Assembly (NCBI RefSeq): GCF_013487865.1
Contig: NZ_CP047409.1
Span: forward strand, 620,001 to 684,000
Length of the DNA stretch: 64,000 nucleotides
Reading direction: 5' to 3'
Source of the DNA: Lactobacillus johnsonii
GTDB taxonomy: Bacteria > Bacillota > Bacilli > Lactobacillales > Lactobacillaceae
Numbering within the stretch: the first letter of the stretch is position 1; each line of letters starts with the position of its first letter. The translations under genes and the position numbers were made by a program. Positions 43,391 through 52,780 of this stretch are shown one piece after another. The notes under the pieces are model-generated. The model made no database searches. It was given only the letters and a program-made list of their open reading frames with translations, and had not been told where the DNA came from.

Positions 43391-44773
43391 TTGTCTACAA
43401 GTACTATAACTACTAATTTAATTGTTATTTTCATAACGTTTTTAATTGCAATTTTCTTTGTTGTTGCTGAATTTGCTTTAGTGCAGACTAGATCGAGTCA
43501 GTTAGAAGATATGCTGGCAAACGGTCAGGGCAATCCTAAGAAACTAAAGCGTGCTCTACATATGGTTCATAACTTAAATGAGTCATTATCTACCACTCAA
43601 GTAGGTACAACTTTAGTTGGTGTTATTTTAGGTTGGATTGGTCAGGGAACTATTGAGGAACTATTGACCGATGTGTTTAAAATGACACCTTGGTTTGGAG
43701 CAAAGACTAGCGGAGTATTAGGAGCAACTTTAGGTGTTGTATTGCTAACTTATTTAGAAGTTGTTGTAACTGAAATTGTTCCTAAGAATATTGCTATTGA
43801 CATGCCCGTTAAATGTTTAATGGCAGTCGTTACTCCTTTAGCTGCTTTCCATACGATTGTATATCCATTCGTATGGTTACTTAACCACAGTGCTAATGGA
43901 TTGCTTCATTTATTAGGGATGCAGTCAGCTGATGAAGAAAGTGAAGTTTATTCACAATCTGAAATCTTGCGTTTATCTCGTAACGCTGTAACGGGCGGCT
44001 CACTTGATAAAGACGATCTTTTGTATATGGAACGTGCTTTTGAATTAAATGATAAAGTTGCTAAAGATATCATGACAGACCGTACTCAACTTCAAGTTTT
44101 AAATGCGACTGATGATGTAAAGACAGCTTTAGAAAAATACATTAAAGATGGTTTCAGCCGTTTTCCAGTTGTGCGTGATAACGATAAAGATGATGTTGTA
44201 GGATATGTTTATTCCTATGATATCGTAAGTCAAGATCAGGAAAATCCTAATGTTCCGATTACTAGAATTATTAGAGCGATTATTACTGTGCCTGAATCAA
44301 TGTTAATTCAAGATATTTTGAAATTAATGATTAAAAAGCACACACCAATTGTTTTAGTAGTTGATGAGTATGGTGGAACAAGTGGAATTGTAACTGATAA
44401 AGATATTTATGAAGAACTCTTCGGATCAATTAAGGATGAAATCGATGATGTTTCAGACGAATATATTGTCCGCGATGATCATGGAAATATCCATGTTTCA
44501 GGAAAGACTACTTTATATGATTTTGAACGTTACTTCCATACTAAGCTGAAAGCATTCGAAGATAGTGATATTATTACCATCGGTGGTTATATGATGGAAC
44601 ACTATCCTAATTTAAAACGTGGTGAGTCTGTTGATTTAGAAGGCTTTAAGTTTAAGCTAGTAAACATTGAACAAGGATTCATGCGTTGGTTCATCGTTTC
44701 TAAGATCGATCAAGCCAGTGAAAATGATGATTCAGAAAATAGCGATCAAAATGATAAAGAAAAAGATAAATAA
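43391..44773 (+). CDS. CNNM/CBS-domain membrane protein (HlyC/CorC family)
   Basis: 460 residues: CNNM membrane domain with four hydrophobic segments (about 5-200), a CBS pair (about 215-345, MTDRTQLQVL and VDEYGGTSGIVT) and a CorC/HlyC C-terminal domain (about 360-440). The acidic tail follows. Members are linked with Mg/Co efflux; the old name hemolysin is misleading. The start is TTG 43391, with AGGTGA seven bases upstream and the membrane domain beginning at once. Confidence 0.9.
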   Translation: MSTSTITTNLIVIFITFLIAIFFVVAEFALVQTRSSQLEDMLANGQGNPKKLKRALHMVHNLNESLSTTQVGTTLVGVILGWIGQGTIEELLTDVFKMTPWFGAKTSGVLGATLGVVLLTYLEVVVTEIVPKNIAIDMPVKCLMAVVTPLAAFHTIVYPFVWLLNHSANGLLHLLGMQSADEESEVYSQSEILRLSRNAVTGGSLDKDDLLYMERAFELNDKVAKDIMTDRTQLQVLNATDDVKTALEKYIKDGFSRFPVVRDNDKDDVVGYVYSYDIVSQDQENPNVPITRIIRAIITVPESMLIQDILKLMIKKHTPIVLVVDEYGGTSGIVTDKDIYEELFGSIKDEIDDVSDEYIVRDDHGNIHVSGKTTLYDFERYFHTKLKAFEDSDIITIGGYMMEHYPNLKRGESVDLEGFKFKLVNIEQGFMRWFIVSKIDQASENDDSENSDQNDKEKDK

Positions 44774-44777
44774 TCGG

Positions 44778-44806
44778 AAAAAGCACCTCAAGATAGGTGC
44801 TTTTTT
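44778..44806 (+). terminator. terminator of the CNNM gene
   Basis: AAGCACCT and AGGTGCTT with a short loop, then a T run. Confidence 0.87.
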
Positions 44807-44870
44807 GTCTAATTAAATGTTATAATTCTACTATTAACAACGCATTTATAAAAGGATATAGAGGGTTAAA

Positions 44871-45440
44871 ATGCAAAATAGTGATAATATTGACAACATT
44901 ATTGATCGTGTTTTATTTAGTCAAGATGACATCGAAGAGATTTGTCAAAGACTAGGTAAGCAATTAACTGAGGATTATGCTGGTAAGTTTCCATTAGTCA
45001 TTGGGGTACTAAAGGGTGCTGTATACTTTATGACTGATTTAACACGCCATATGAATGTAAAAATGCAAAATGACTTTATGGATGTTTCAAGCTACGGTGA
45101 TGGCTTTGAATCAACTGGTAAAGTTAGATTAGATATTGACGTTCAAGCAGATGTTAAGGGTAGAGATGTATTACTGGTTGAAGATATTGTTGATACTGGT
45201 CATACTCTAAAATTTATGAAGGATCTATTAATTGAACGTGGCGCAAAGAGTGTAAAGTGTTGCGCACTTCTTAATAAGACAGAACGCCGTGAAGATGATG
45301 TAGTTGTAGATTACTATGGCTCAAAAGTTGAAAATGAATTTGTAGTTGGCTATGGATTAGACTACTTAAATGCATATCGTAATCTACCTTATGTTGGTGT
45401 TTTAAAACCAGAAGTTATTCAAGCAAACTTAAACCGTTAA
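44871..45440 (+). CDS. hpt: hypoxanthine phosphoribosyltransferase
   Basis: Purine salvage enzyme making IMP or GMP from PRPP. It has 189 residues. The PRPP loop VLLVEDIVDTGHTL begins near 100; the substrate-binding LKGAVYF is near 48-54. The start ATG 44871 follows GAGGG. Ends in a bidirectional terminator. Confidence 0.94.
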   Translation: MQNSDNIDNIIDRVLFSQDDIEEICQRLGKQLTEDYAGKFPLVIGVLKGAVYFMTDLTRHMNVKMQNDFMDVSSYGDGFESTGKVRLDIDVQADVKGRDVLLVEDIVDTGHTLKFMKDLLIERGAKSVKCCALLNKTERREDDVVVDYYGSKVENEFVVGYGLDYLNAYRNLPYVGVLKPEVIQANLNR

Positions 45441-45470
45441 TAATTCAAAATATATTTATCATAAAATTAA

Positions 45471-45517
45471 AAGGGTTGAGACTTCCTCCTTAGCTAGTGG
45501 AAGTTTCAACCCTTTAT
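45471..45517. terminator. bidirectional terminator between hpt and the APC permease gene
   Basis: AAAGGGTTGAGACTTCC pairs with GGAAGTTTCAACCCTTT, one mismatch. Serves both converging genes. Confidence 0.88.
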
Positions 45518-45529
45518 CTATGAGCTTTA

Positions 45530-46840
45530 TTATTGGCGATTGTTTTGCTTTTTCATATAGTAATAAATAGGAAGGCCCAATAGCGTTAGACCGATACCAG
45601 TTATTGATAGCCAGAATTCATTGATTACAGTACTAATTACAATGAATAAACCACCACCAATTGAGATGATCGGGACAATCGGATACCAAGGAACAACATA
45701 CGGACGTTCTAGTTTAGGTTCGCGGTAGCGCAAAATTACCACTGCAATTGAAATTAGGGTGGTAAAGGTCCACATGACGAAGACGAGCATGTTGGTTAAG
45801 AGGTCAAAGGTCCCTAGTAGAATCATTATTAAAGATACGAAAAGAATAATTAGTGCACTCAGTGTAGGCACACCTGTATTAACATTAGTGCGACTAATTT
45901 TATCGGAAAATGGTAACATCTTATTTTGTGCTAAAGTATAAGGTATTCTCATTCCTGTAAGCATAAAACCATTAATTGCGCCATAAACTGAAATTAAAAT
46001 TCCAATAGTAACTAATTTCCCGCCTAAACTACCAAATAGTTTTAACGAAGCTAAATAGGCAGTATTTTGATTGCCAACAATTTCTTTAAAGGGGATGGCA
46101 GTTAAAAATGCATAGTTGACTAATACATAAATTAAAGTAATAGCCGATAGTCCAATAATGATAGCTCTTGATAGATTCTTCTCAGGCTTTTCAATTTCAC
46201 CAGCTAAATTAGTTACGTTAATCCAACCATCATAAGCAAATAAAGCTGCAAGTAAACCGCCACTTAAGCCTGTCCAAAAAGAAACATTATGTCCAGCGCT
46301 TAAAGGGAGTAGGGCAATGTTGACTTTGTTTGAGTTAAAAAGTCCGAACAGCACAATTAAAGCAATTGGAATGGCCTTAAGAATAGTCATGACTGATTGC
46401 ATTCTGGTTGAAAACTTTGTAGAAATAAAGTTTAAGCCCATTAAAAATATGGCGAGTAGTATAGCAATTAAAGTTGCGTATTTAGCAGGCAGGTTAAATA
46501 AAACAACAAATTGTTGTCCAAATATTACACTTAGAGCGGCAATATTGGCTGGAAAATAGACTAGCATCTGAGCCCAGCCAAATAAAAAGCCCCAAACTTT
46601 CCCGTAAGTATACTCGATGTACTTGATAGAACCCCCAGTAACTGGAAGAGCAGCTGCAATTTCAGATACGGTGAGGCCAGAAGCAATGGAAACAATACCG
46701 GCTAAGATCCAGACAAAGAGAGTTAAGGAGGGAGTGCCGGTTTCATAACTAATGCTTCCTATTTTGAAAAAAACGCCCCCACCAATTACAGTTCCAACGA
46801 CTGTAGCTAGGGCTTGACCAAAGCTAATTTGTCTTTTCAA
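45530..46840 (-). CDS. APC-family amino-acid permease
   Basis: 436 residues with about 12 membrane helices. The helix 1 motif GTVIGGGVFF near 16-25 and GGSIKYIEYTYG near 68-79 fit the amino acid-polyamine-organocation family, LAT subgroup. Substrate unknown. AAAGGAAAG precedes ATG 46840 on its strand. Single leftward gene. Confidence 0.9.
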   Translation of the reverse strand: MKRQISFGQALATVVGTVIGGGVFFKIGSISYETGTPSLTLFVWILAGIVSIASGLTVSEIAAALPVTGGSIKYIEYTYGKVWGFLFGWAQMLVYFPANIAALSVIFGQQFVVLFNLPAKYATLIAILLAIFLMGLNFISTKFSTRMQSVMTILKAIPIALIVLFGLFNSNKVNIALLPLSAGHNVSFWTGLSGGLLAALFAYDGWINVTNLAGEIEKPEKNLSRAIIIGLSAITLIYVLVNYAFLTAIPFKEIVGNQNTAYLASLKLFGSLGGKLVTIGILISVYGAINGFMLTGMRIPYTLAQNKMLPFSDKISRTNVNTGVPTLSALIILFVSLIMILLGTFDLLTNMLVFVMWTFTTLISIAVVILRYREPKLERPYVVPWYPIVPIISIGGGLFIVISTVINEFWLSITGIGLTLLGLPIYYYMKKQNNRQ

Positions 46841-46960
46841 GATTGTGCTTTCCTTTCAATATATCTATAACTTTTAGTAATGATATCATTTTATACTAAA
46901 TCTTAATGAAAGTGGTGTAGAAAGAAGAAGTTCGTTAAAATAGCTAATGGAGGGACTGCA

Positions 46961-47671
46961 ATGCATCGTTATCGACATAAATATACTTTTCCAAGTATTA
47001 TTATCTTACTCATTCTAGCTTTCTCAGGACTAGTGTGGGGATACTTTAATATGAGGCAAAATACAACTGTTCCTCGTGGCTCAAATATGAGTGTATTAGG
47101 CATTGAATTAGACCAAACAAAAGATTACATTGATCTACATAAGCTAGAAAAAAATGGTATTTCTTTTGTATATTTGAGGTCAACACAAGGAAAATCTTAT
47201 TTTGATGATAATTACCTGCTTTATCGCGATCAAATTCAAGGAACTAACTTAAATTTTGGTACAATTATTGCTTATAGTGATGAAACAAGTAATCAAGAAC
47301 AATACCAATACTTTTTGAATAAAGTAGGAACTAACACTGGAAGCTTGCCAGTTATGATTGTGCCAGCCGCTAGTCACTTGACTAAAGCATATTGGAAGCG
47401 AATGGGAGATTTCGCTAGAATGATAAATAATCTTGGAAAAAGAGTAATGATAGCTGGTGACTATCGCTACCATAATTATTTTCCAGAAGGGACAAGATTT
47501 TTATATACAGGTGCCAGTTTAAAAGATCGGCGACATTATGCATTTTGGTGTTACACTCAAAATGGAAGGGTTAAAAATATAGATAATCTCGATCAGGATG
47601 TAACTATGTTTGCTTATATTGGTACTAATACACAGTACGAGCAATTATATGGTCAGCAAGGAACACAATAG
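46961..47671 (+). CDS. GH25-like membrane-anchored protein lacking usual catalytic residues
   Basis: 236 residues: basic N-terminus, one anchor helix at about 12-28, then a domain laid out like GH25 lysozymes (start GIELDQTKDYIDLHKL, then RSTQGKSYFDD, and AFWCYTQNGRVKNI near the end). In active GH25 enzymes the first motif is GIDxS and the middle has DxE after LPxALD; here they read GIELD and LPVMIVPAAS, so the acidic pair is absent. It is probably a cell-wall-binding pseudoenzyme. GGAGGG precedes ATG 46961. The helicase gene begins 10 bases later. Confidence 0.72.
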   Translation: MHRYRHKYTFPSIIILLILAFSGLVWGYFNMRQNTTVPRGSNMSVLGIELDQTKDYIDLHKLEKNGISFVYLRSTQGKSYFDDNYLLYRDQIQGTNLNFGTIIAYSDETSNQEQYQYFLNKVGTNTGSLPVMIVPAASHLTKAYWKRMGDFARMINNLGKRVMIAGDYRYHNYFPEGTRFLYTGASLKDRRHYAFWCYTQNGRVKNIDNLDQDVTMFAYIGTNTQYEQLYGQQGTQ

Positions 47672-47681
47672 AGGAAATAAA

Positions 47682-48911
47682 ATGTATTCAAACGCAATTA
47701 CACAAGTTTTAGAAAAAGAACATAAAAATAAACCAACCTTAATTCAAGAAAGAACATATGATGCTATTCGTAATGGTGCTAGCATCGTAGGATTAGCTAA
47801 GACTGGTACTGGTAAAACTTTAGCTTATGGTTTGCCAGTAATGGAGCGAATTGCTGAAATTGGTGGTCGAGGCATTATTTTAGAGCCAACTACTGAACTT
47901 GCGATTCAAACTAGGAATAATCTTTTACCTTATGCAAAATCATTAGGTTTAAAAACCATTGCATTAGTTGGAGCAGGAAATAGAAAAAGACAATTAGAAC
48001 GCTTAAAAAAGGAAAAGCCGGAAATAATAATTGCTACACCAGGAAGATTTTTTGACTTTTTATCAGAGAATCGAATCAAGTATCAAGACATTAACGCCTT
48101 AGTGATTGATGAAGCGGATGATATTTTAGAATTTACAAAATTAGAATTACTAAGTTCATTAGGACAAAATTTATCTTCAACTGCTCAAATTTTGCTTTTT
48201 GGAGCATCAGAGTCAGAAATTACGAAAAATGCCGAAGATTTGTTTAATCACACTTTCTTATTAATTGATGTGCGACCAGAACAAAAATCTGAAGTTAAAC
48301 ATTACTTTTTACAAGTCTCAAATGAATATAAAATGCAGTTTTTGCAGCGGTTGGCAAAGTTAGATAAGTTTAAGGGCATACTCTTTTTTGATAGTACAGA
48401 AAGTGAAATGAGATTTGCGCGAATTTTTAGTCATAGTAAGACAAAATTTGCTGTTTTAAGTAATGAAACTAGTAAACAAAAGCGAGAAAAAATTCTTAGT
48501 GATTTTAGAGCAGAACGAATTAAGTTTTTATTTGCGACTGATTTAGCAGCTCGTGGGTTAGACTTACCTGATGTTAGCTATGTTATTAACTTTGAAATTC
48601 CGAGTGAAGTGAACACTTACTTGCATCGGAGCGGTAGAACGGGCCGAATGAATAAATCAGGAACTGTTGTCACTCTTGGGGATGATCATGACTTTAGAGA
48701 CTTGAGAAAATTACTAGCTGATACTTACCAAGTTCAAAGAGCATATTTTGCAGGTTATAGTTTGACGACTGAAAAGCCAAAACGAAAAAAAGCGGAGCCA
48801 GAAACTCAAGAGAAGAAAGTACAGGAAGTTAAGCCTAAGCATAAAAAGAAGCGTTGGCGCAATAAGAAAAATAAAGGATATCATCCTCGAAAGGATAGAA
48901 GAGAAGAATAA
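47682..48911 (+). CDS. DEAD-box RNA helicase
   Basis: 409 residues. Motif I AKTGTGKT, motif II DEADD, motif III appears as GAS rather than SAT, then the C-terminal ATDLAARGLDLPDV and motif VI HRSGRTGR. The last 50 residues are very basic, as in RNA-binding tails. ATG 47682 follows GAGGAAA; the frame runs back to 47610 inside the preceding gene. The PTS gene starts at its last base. A role in RNA folding or ribosome assembly is likely from the family. Confidence 0.93.
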   Translation: MYSNAITQVLEKEHKNKPTLIQERTYDAIRNGASIVGLAKTGTGKTLAYGLPVMERIAEIGGRGIILEPTTELAIQTRNNLLPYAKSLGLKTIALVGAGNRKRQLERLKKEKPEIIIATPGRFFDFLSENRIKYQDINALVIDEADDILEFTKLELLSSLGQNLSSTAQILLFGASESEITKNAEDLFNHTFLLIDVRPEQKSEVKHYFLQVSNEYKMQFLQRLAKLDKFKGILFFDSTESEMRFARIFSHSKTKFAVLSNETSKQKREKILSDFRAERIKFLFATDLAARGLDLPDVSYVINFEIPSEVNTYLHRSGRTGRMNKSGTVVTLGDDHDFRDLRKLLADTYQVQRAYFAGYSLTTEKPKRKKAEPETQEKKVQEVKPKHKKKRWRNKKNKGYHPRKDRREE

Positions 48912-50242
48912 TGTCATCTTTAGTTAAATGGCTAGAAACTTATGTTTTGCCACCTGCATCGCGTTTAGCTCAAGTACGCTGGCTAGTTGCAATGCGGGAT
49001 ACTTTCATTTCTTTACTGCCAATTACAATGGCTGGTTCAATTGCCATGCTATTTAATAGCATAATTAGAGCGGCTAAAGTACAAATGCATTGGGATACTT
49101 TTTATTCTTTGATGCAACCTGTAGTAGCAATTGACAATATCATTTGGGAAGGGACATTTGCCCTTTTTGCTGTTTATTTTGCAATTTCTTGGGGTTATCA
49201 TTTAGCTAAGACCTATGAAGTCAACCGATTTGCAGGTTCTGTTGCTTCTTTAGTTGCTTTTGCAATGAGCATTAGTGATTCTGTTAAATTGCGTATTGAT
49301 GGGGATGTAGTTGATATTAAAAATGCTTTTTATATCAAGCAATTTTCTACAATGGGCCTATTTACAGCTATTATCTTTGGCTGTATTGGAACAGCGTTAT
49401 TTATTACCTTTTATAAGGCTAGAATTAGACTAAAAGTAGATAGTAGTATGCCGCATGCAGAATGGGTTGCATTTAGTACGTTGATCCCAATCTTGCTTTC
49501 TGTTTTTATTGTAGGTTTTGTTAACTATGCGTTTCAAAGACTTACAGGAACTTATTTTGGTAATTGGCTGCTTACTACTATTCAAAGACCCTTGGTTAAT
49601 TTAGGACAAGGCTTTGGAGTCGTTTTATTAGTTACATTTTTGGTCCAGATCTTCTGGTTCTTTGGAATTAACGGGATAAGTGTGCTAACTCCAGTAATGG
49701 ATTCTTTGTGGCTGACACCAGAAAATATTAATGTTACAGCTGTTAGAAATAGTGAGCATGTTCCTTATGTTTGGGTTCGTGACTCTTTTAATGTTTTTGC
49801 ATGGTTTGGTGGAGCAGGCGGAACGCTGGTATTAATTATTGCCATTTTAATGTTTTCTAAACGTAAAGATTATCGAACAATAGCAAAGATGGCTGTAGCA
49901 CCAGGAATTTTTAATATTAATGAACCTATTATTTTTGGCCTGCCAGTTGTTTTTAACCCTGTCTATCTAATTCCATTTGTGGTAGCTCCTTTAGTAAATG
50001 TATCATTAGCTTATTGGGCTACACAGGCTGGTTTAGTTAATCCAGTTCAAATTTTTGTTCCAACCGTAATGCCGCCACTTATCGGACCATTCTTGGCTTG
50101 CAATTATGATTGGCGTGCTATTGTACTGGCTTTCATTAATATGGTAATTGCGCTTCTTATTTGGATGCCGTTTGTTTTTGCGGCAGATAAGATTGCTAAG
50201 CAAGATAATAATCGACGGAATTTCTATTTACCTCAATATTAA
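48911..50242 (+). CDS. PTS EIIC component, lactose/cellobiose family
   Basis: 443-residue membrane permease of the cellobiose/lactose PTS class (family motif NINEPIIFGLPVVFNP near 336-351) with about ten helices. No EIIA or EIIB gene is nearby, so it must share partners encoded elsewhere. It overlaps the helicase gene by one base, an odd functional pairing. Sugar unknown. Confidence 0.9.
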   Translation: MSSLVKWLETYVLPPASRLAQVRWLVAMRDTFISLLPITMAGSIAMLFNSIIRAAKVQMHWDTFYSLMQPVVAIDNIIWEGTFALFAVYFAISWGYHLAKTYEVNRFAGSVASLVAFAMSISDSVKLRIDGDVVDIKNAFYIKQFSTMGLFTAIIFGCIGTALFITFYKARIRLKVDSSMPHAEWVAFSTLIPILLSVFIVGFVNYAFQRLTGTYFGNWLLTTIQRPLVNLGQGFGVVLLVTFLVQIFWFFGINGISVLTPVMDSLWLTPENINVTAVRNSEHVPYVWVRDSFNVFAWFGGAGGTLVLIIAILMFSKRKDYRTIAKMAVAPGIFNINEPIIFGLPVVFNPVYLIPFVVAPLVNVSLAYWATQAGLVNPVQIFVPTVMPPLIGPFLACNYDWRAIVLAFINMVIALLIWMPFVFAADKIAKQDNNRRNFYLPQY

Positions 50243-50292
50243 ATTTATGATAGTGAAAAGTTAGTTTTTATGTTAAAGTAGAAACTAGTCCT

Positions 50293-50365
50293 GACCCCGT
50301 AGTTCATCTGGATAGAACAATGGTCTCCTAAACCGTAGAGGTGAGTTCGAATCTCACCGGGGTCA
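50293..50365 (+). tRNA. tRNA-Arg (anticodon CCU)
   Basis: Full cloverleaf of 73 bases: acceptor GACCCCG / CGGGGTC, D-arm GTTC...GAAC, anticodon stem ATGGT/ACCGT with anticodon CCT at 50327-50329, and T-arm GTGAG-TTCGAAT-CTCAC. Discriminator A. CCA is not encoded (TAC follows). Reads AGG codons. Confidence 0.95.
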
Positions 50366-50372
50366 TACATGA

Positions 50373-50412
50373 AAAAAGCATTTCTTCAATTAATTAGAAG
50401 AAATGCTTTTTT
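50373..50412. terminator. bidirectional terminator after tRNA-Arg
   Basis: AAAAAAGCATTTCTTC and GAAGAAATGCTTTTTT, a 16-bp perfect stem. Also serves the leftward gene at 50420. Confidence 0.9.
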
Positions 50413-50419
50413 ATTCATC

Positions 50420-50605
50420 TTAAACATATTTTAATGGGTTAATAAAAATCTCTAAAACAATCCAGAGAAAAATAATTAGTAATATTGCAATAATTCCAAT
50501 TAAAACATGCTTATTTTTTTGTGGGTAAGAGTTCCCAAAGAGGAAAACTAAGCAAAAGACTATAATGGTAATTAAAATTGCAGCTAAAGATAAAAAACTA
50601 AACAT
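50420..50605 (-). CDS. small two-helix membrane protein
   Basis: 61 residues: MFSFLSLAAILITIIVFCLVF and a second helix near 34-54, with a short Lys-rich loop (YPQKNKH). The family is not known. ATG 50605 has GGAAAGTGAGC at a good distance on its strand; the frame extends to 50653 without a better start. Ends in the shared terminator. Confidence 0.65.
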   Translation of the reverse strand: MFSFLSLAAILITIIVFCLVFLFGNSYPQKNKHVLIGIIAILLIIFLWIVLEIFINPLKYV

Positions 50606-50718
50606 AAATTGCTCACTTTCCTTATAATATATAAGTATAAAGTAGTTTGACAAATAGTACCAAAGAAAATTTAATTGGGGTATAGTAGAAGATACAAGAT
50701 ATAAGGTAAGGATAAATT

Positions 50719-51861
50719 ATGAATAAAGTAAAAGTAATGACAGTTTTTGGTACTAGACCAGAAGCTATTAAAATGGCACCGTTAGTGTTGAAGCTAAAAA
50801 AAGATGATCGTTTTGAAGAGATAACAGTCGTAAGTGCTCAACATCGTGAAATGTTGGATCAGGTTTTAGATATTTTTAAAATTAAACCTGACTATGATTT
50901 TAATATCATGCATAAAAATCAAATATTAGAAGATATTACTTCAAAAGTAATGCTTGATATGGCTAAAGTAATAAAAAAAGAGCAACCAGATATTGTTTTG
51001 GTTCATGGGGATACAACAACTAGCTTTGCGGCTGGCTTAGCAACTTTTTATGAACAAACAAAGTTAGGCCATGTGGAGGCTGGCCTTAGAACCTGGAATA
51101 AGTATTCTCCGTTTCCAGAAGAGATGAATCGGCAAATGACTGATGATTTAACTGATTTATATTTTGCACCAACTAAATTAAGCAAACAAAACTTAATTAA
51201 GGAAAATCATCCCGCTGACAATATTTATGTGACTGGGAATACTGCCCTTGATGCTTTGGAACAGACGGTTAAAGAAGATTATCATCACGATGTTCTTGAT
51301 GAAATTAACCCAGATAGTAAGATTGTTTTAGTTACCATGCACCGCAGAGAGAATCAAGGAGAACCTATGCGACGCGTCTTTAAAGTTATGAAACAGGTAG
51401 TTGATAGTCATAAAGACGTTGAAATTATCTATCCGGTTCATCTGTCTCCACGTGTACAAAAGGTAGCTAAAGAGGTATTAAGTGACGATCCGCGAATTCA
51501 CTTGGTTAAACCACTAGATGTAGTTGATTTTCATAATTTAGCTAAAAAAAGCTACTTTATTATGACTGATTCGGGTGGAGTTCAAGAAGAAGCTCCTTCT
51601 CTAGGTAAGCCAGTATTAGTTTTACGTGATACAACTGAGCGCCCTGAAGGGGTAGCAGCTGGAACTTTAAAGCTTGTGGGAACCGAAGTAGATAAGGTTC
51701 GTGCTGAAATGATACGTTTACTTGAAGATGAAAAAGCTTATACTGAAATGGCGAATGCAAAAAATCCATATGGGGATGGAAAGGCAGCTGATCGGATTAT
51801 GGATGCAATTGCTTATTATTTTGACAAGGAACATAATCAAAAACCAGTTGATTTTAACTAA
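50719..51861 (+). CDS. wecB: UDP-N-acetylglucosamine 2-epimerase (non-hydrolysing)
   Basis: Converts UDP-GlcNAc to UDP-ManNAc for wall teichoic acid or capsule. It has 380 residues. Substrate-site motifs are GTRPEAIKMAPL near 11-22, VHGDTTTSFA near 95-104, HVEAGLRT, HRRENQG and the DSGGVQEEAPSLGKPVL segment near 286-302. The original terminator just after it has been split by the IS3 element, so transcripts may now run into the element. Confidence 0.94.
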   Translation: MNKVKVMTVFGTRPEAIKMAPLVLKLKKDDRFEEITVVSAQHREMLDQVLDIFKIKPDYDFNIMHKNQILEDITSKVMLDMAKVIKKEQPDIVLVHGDTTTSFAAGLATFYEQTKLGHVEAGLRTWNKYSPFPEEMNRQMTDDLTDLYFAPTKLSKQNLIKENHPADNIYVTGNTALDALEQTVKEDYHHDVLDEINPDSKIVLVTMHRRENQGEPMRRVFKVMKQVVDSHKDVEIIYPVHLSPRVQKVAKEVLSDDPRIHLVKPLDVVDFHNLAKKSYFIMTDSGGVQEEAPSLGKPVLVLRDTTERPEGVAAGTLKLVGTEVDKVRAEMIRLLEDEKAYTEMANAKNPYGDGKAADRIMDAIAYYFDKEHNQKPVDFN

Positions 51862-51875
51862 AAAAAGCTCCATTT

Positions 51876-51901
51876 TGAAGTGCCATAGAAAAGTTAGACA
51901 T
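51876..51901. repeat. IS3-family terminal inverted repeat (orfB side)
   Basis: Begins TGAAGTGCCATAG and ends AAGTTAGACAT; partner at 53344-53369. Confidence 0.85.
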
Positions 51902-51911
51902 TTATAAAATT

Positions 51912-52727
51912 TTAAAGATTTGATAATACACGATTTCTGTATTTTACAGGAGTCGTGTATTTTAATTTGTTTGATCTTCTAACATTGTTAAACCAATAAA
52001 TATAATCTTTCAGAATTTCCTTCATCTCTTCTAAACTTCCAATCTTAAGTCGATTCAGTTTTTCTCTCTTCATTAGATTAAATATCGTTTCTCCTGGTGC
52101 ATTATCATGACAATTTCCTTTTAGGGACATGCTTTGGATTATATTCATTTTCTTTAGTCGAGCCTGATAGCCTGGATTCTGATATTGAAAGCCTTGATCT
52201 GAATGAAGGATAGGAGCAGCTCCTGGTGGAAGATTATCTGCTAGTTCATCTAGCATATTATAAATAGTTTTCATTTCAGGAGAGTAACTTACTGCACAAG
52301 CTAGAATCTCCAAAGAAGCTTTATCTACTACAGGAGAAATATAAACTTTCTTGCCGTTAGTTAGTTTATATTCGGTTACATCGGTATGAAGAACTTTATA
52401 GGGGATAGTTTCATCAAAAGTTTGATTTAGGATATTTGGTGCTTTCTTTCCTACATTACCCTTATACGAACTATATTTACCAGTATTTTTATGATAAATT
52501 GTTGTTTTTATTCCTAAACTTCTCATTAACTTACGTACTGTTTCTAGAGAAAATTTAAATCCTTCATCTCTTAACGCTCCCCACATAGGACGATAACCAT
52601 ATGTTTCTTGTCCTTCATAGCCATAATAGATTTCTTGAATCTTCTCTTTTACTAAAGCATACTTATCAGCTTGATTAATTCTATTTTTTACATTGTCATA
52701 GTAAGTCTTTCTATTTAATTTAAGCAC
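51912..52727 (-). CDS. IS3-family transposase OrfB
   Basis: Catalytic part of the transposase, 271 residues from the first ATG. The DDE set is complete: Asp in HTDVTEY, Asp in HSDQGFQY and Glu in HDNAPGETIFNLMKRE. The frame stays open upstream to the orfA overlap, so the true product is probably an OrfAB fusion made by -1 frameshifting on the A6 run (plus-strand T run 52790-52795). The N-terminal HTH_21-type region with KLNRKTYY is present. Confidence 0.93.
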   Translation of the reverse strand: MLKLNRKTYYDNVKNRINQADKYALVKEKIQEIYYGYEGQETYGYRPMWGALRDEGFKFSLETVRKLMRSLGIKTTIYHKNTGKYSSYKGNVGKKAPNILNQTFDETIPYKVLHTDVTEYKLTNGKKVYISPVVDKASLEILACAVSYSPEMKTIYNMLDELADNLPPGAAPILHSDQGFQYQNPGYQARLKKMNIIQSMSLKGNCHDNAPGETIFNLMKREKLNRLKIGSLEEMKEILKDYIYWFNNVRRSNKLKYTTPVKYRNRVLSNL

Positions 52728-52780
52728 CTTAAATAAGACCTTAAGTTTAATTTGATGGTGTTTTGCCCGAATATCCTGTA

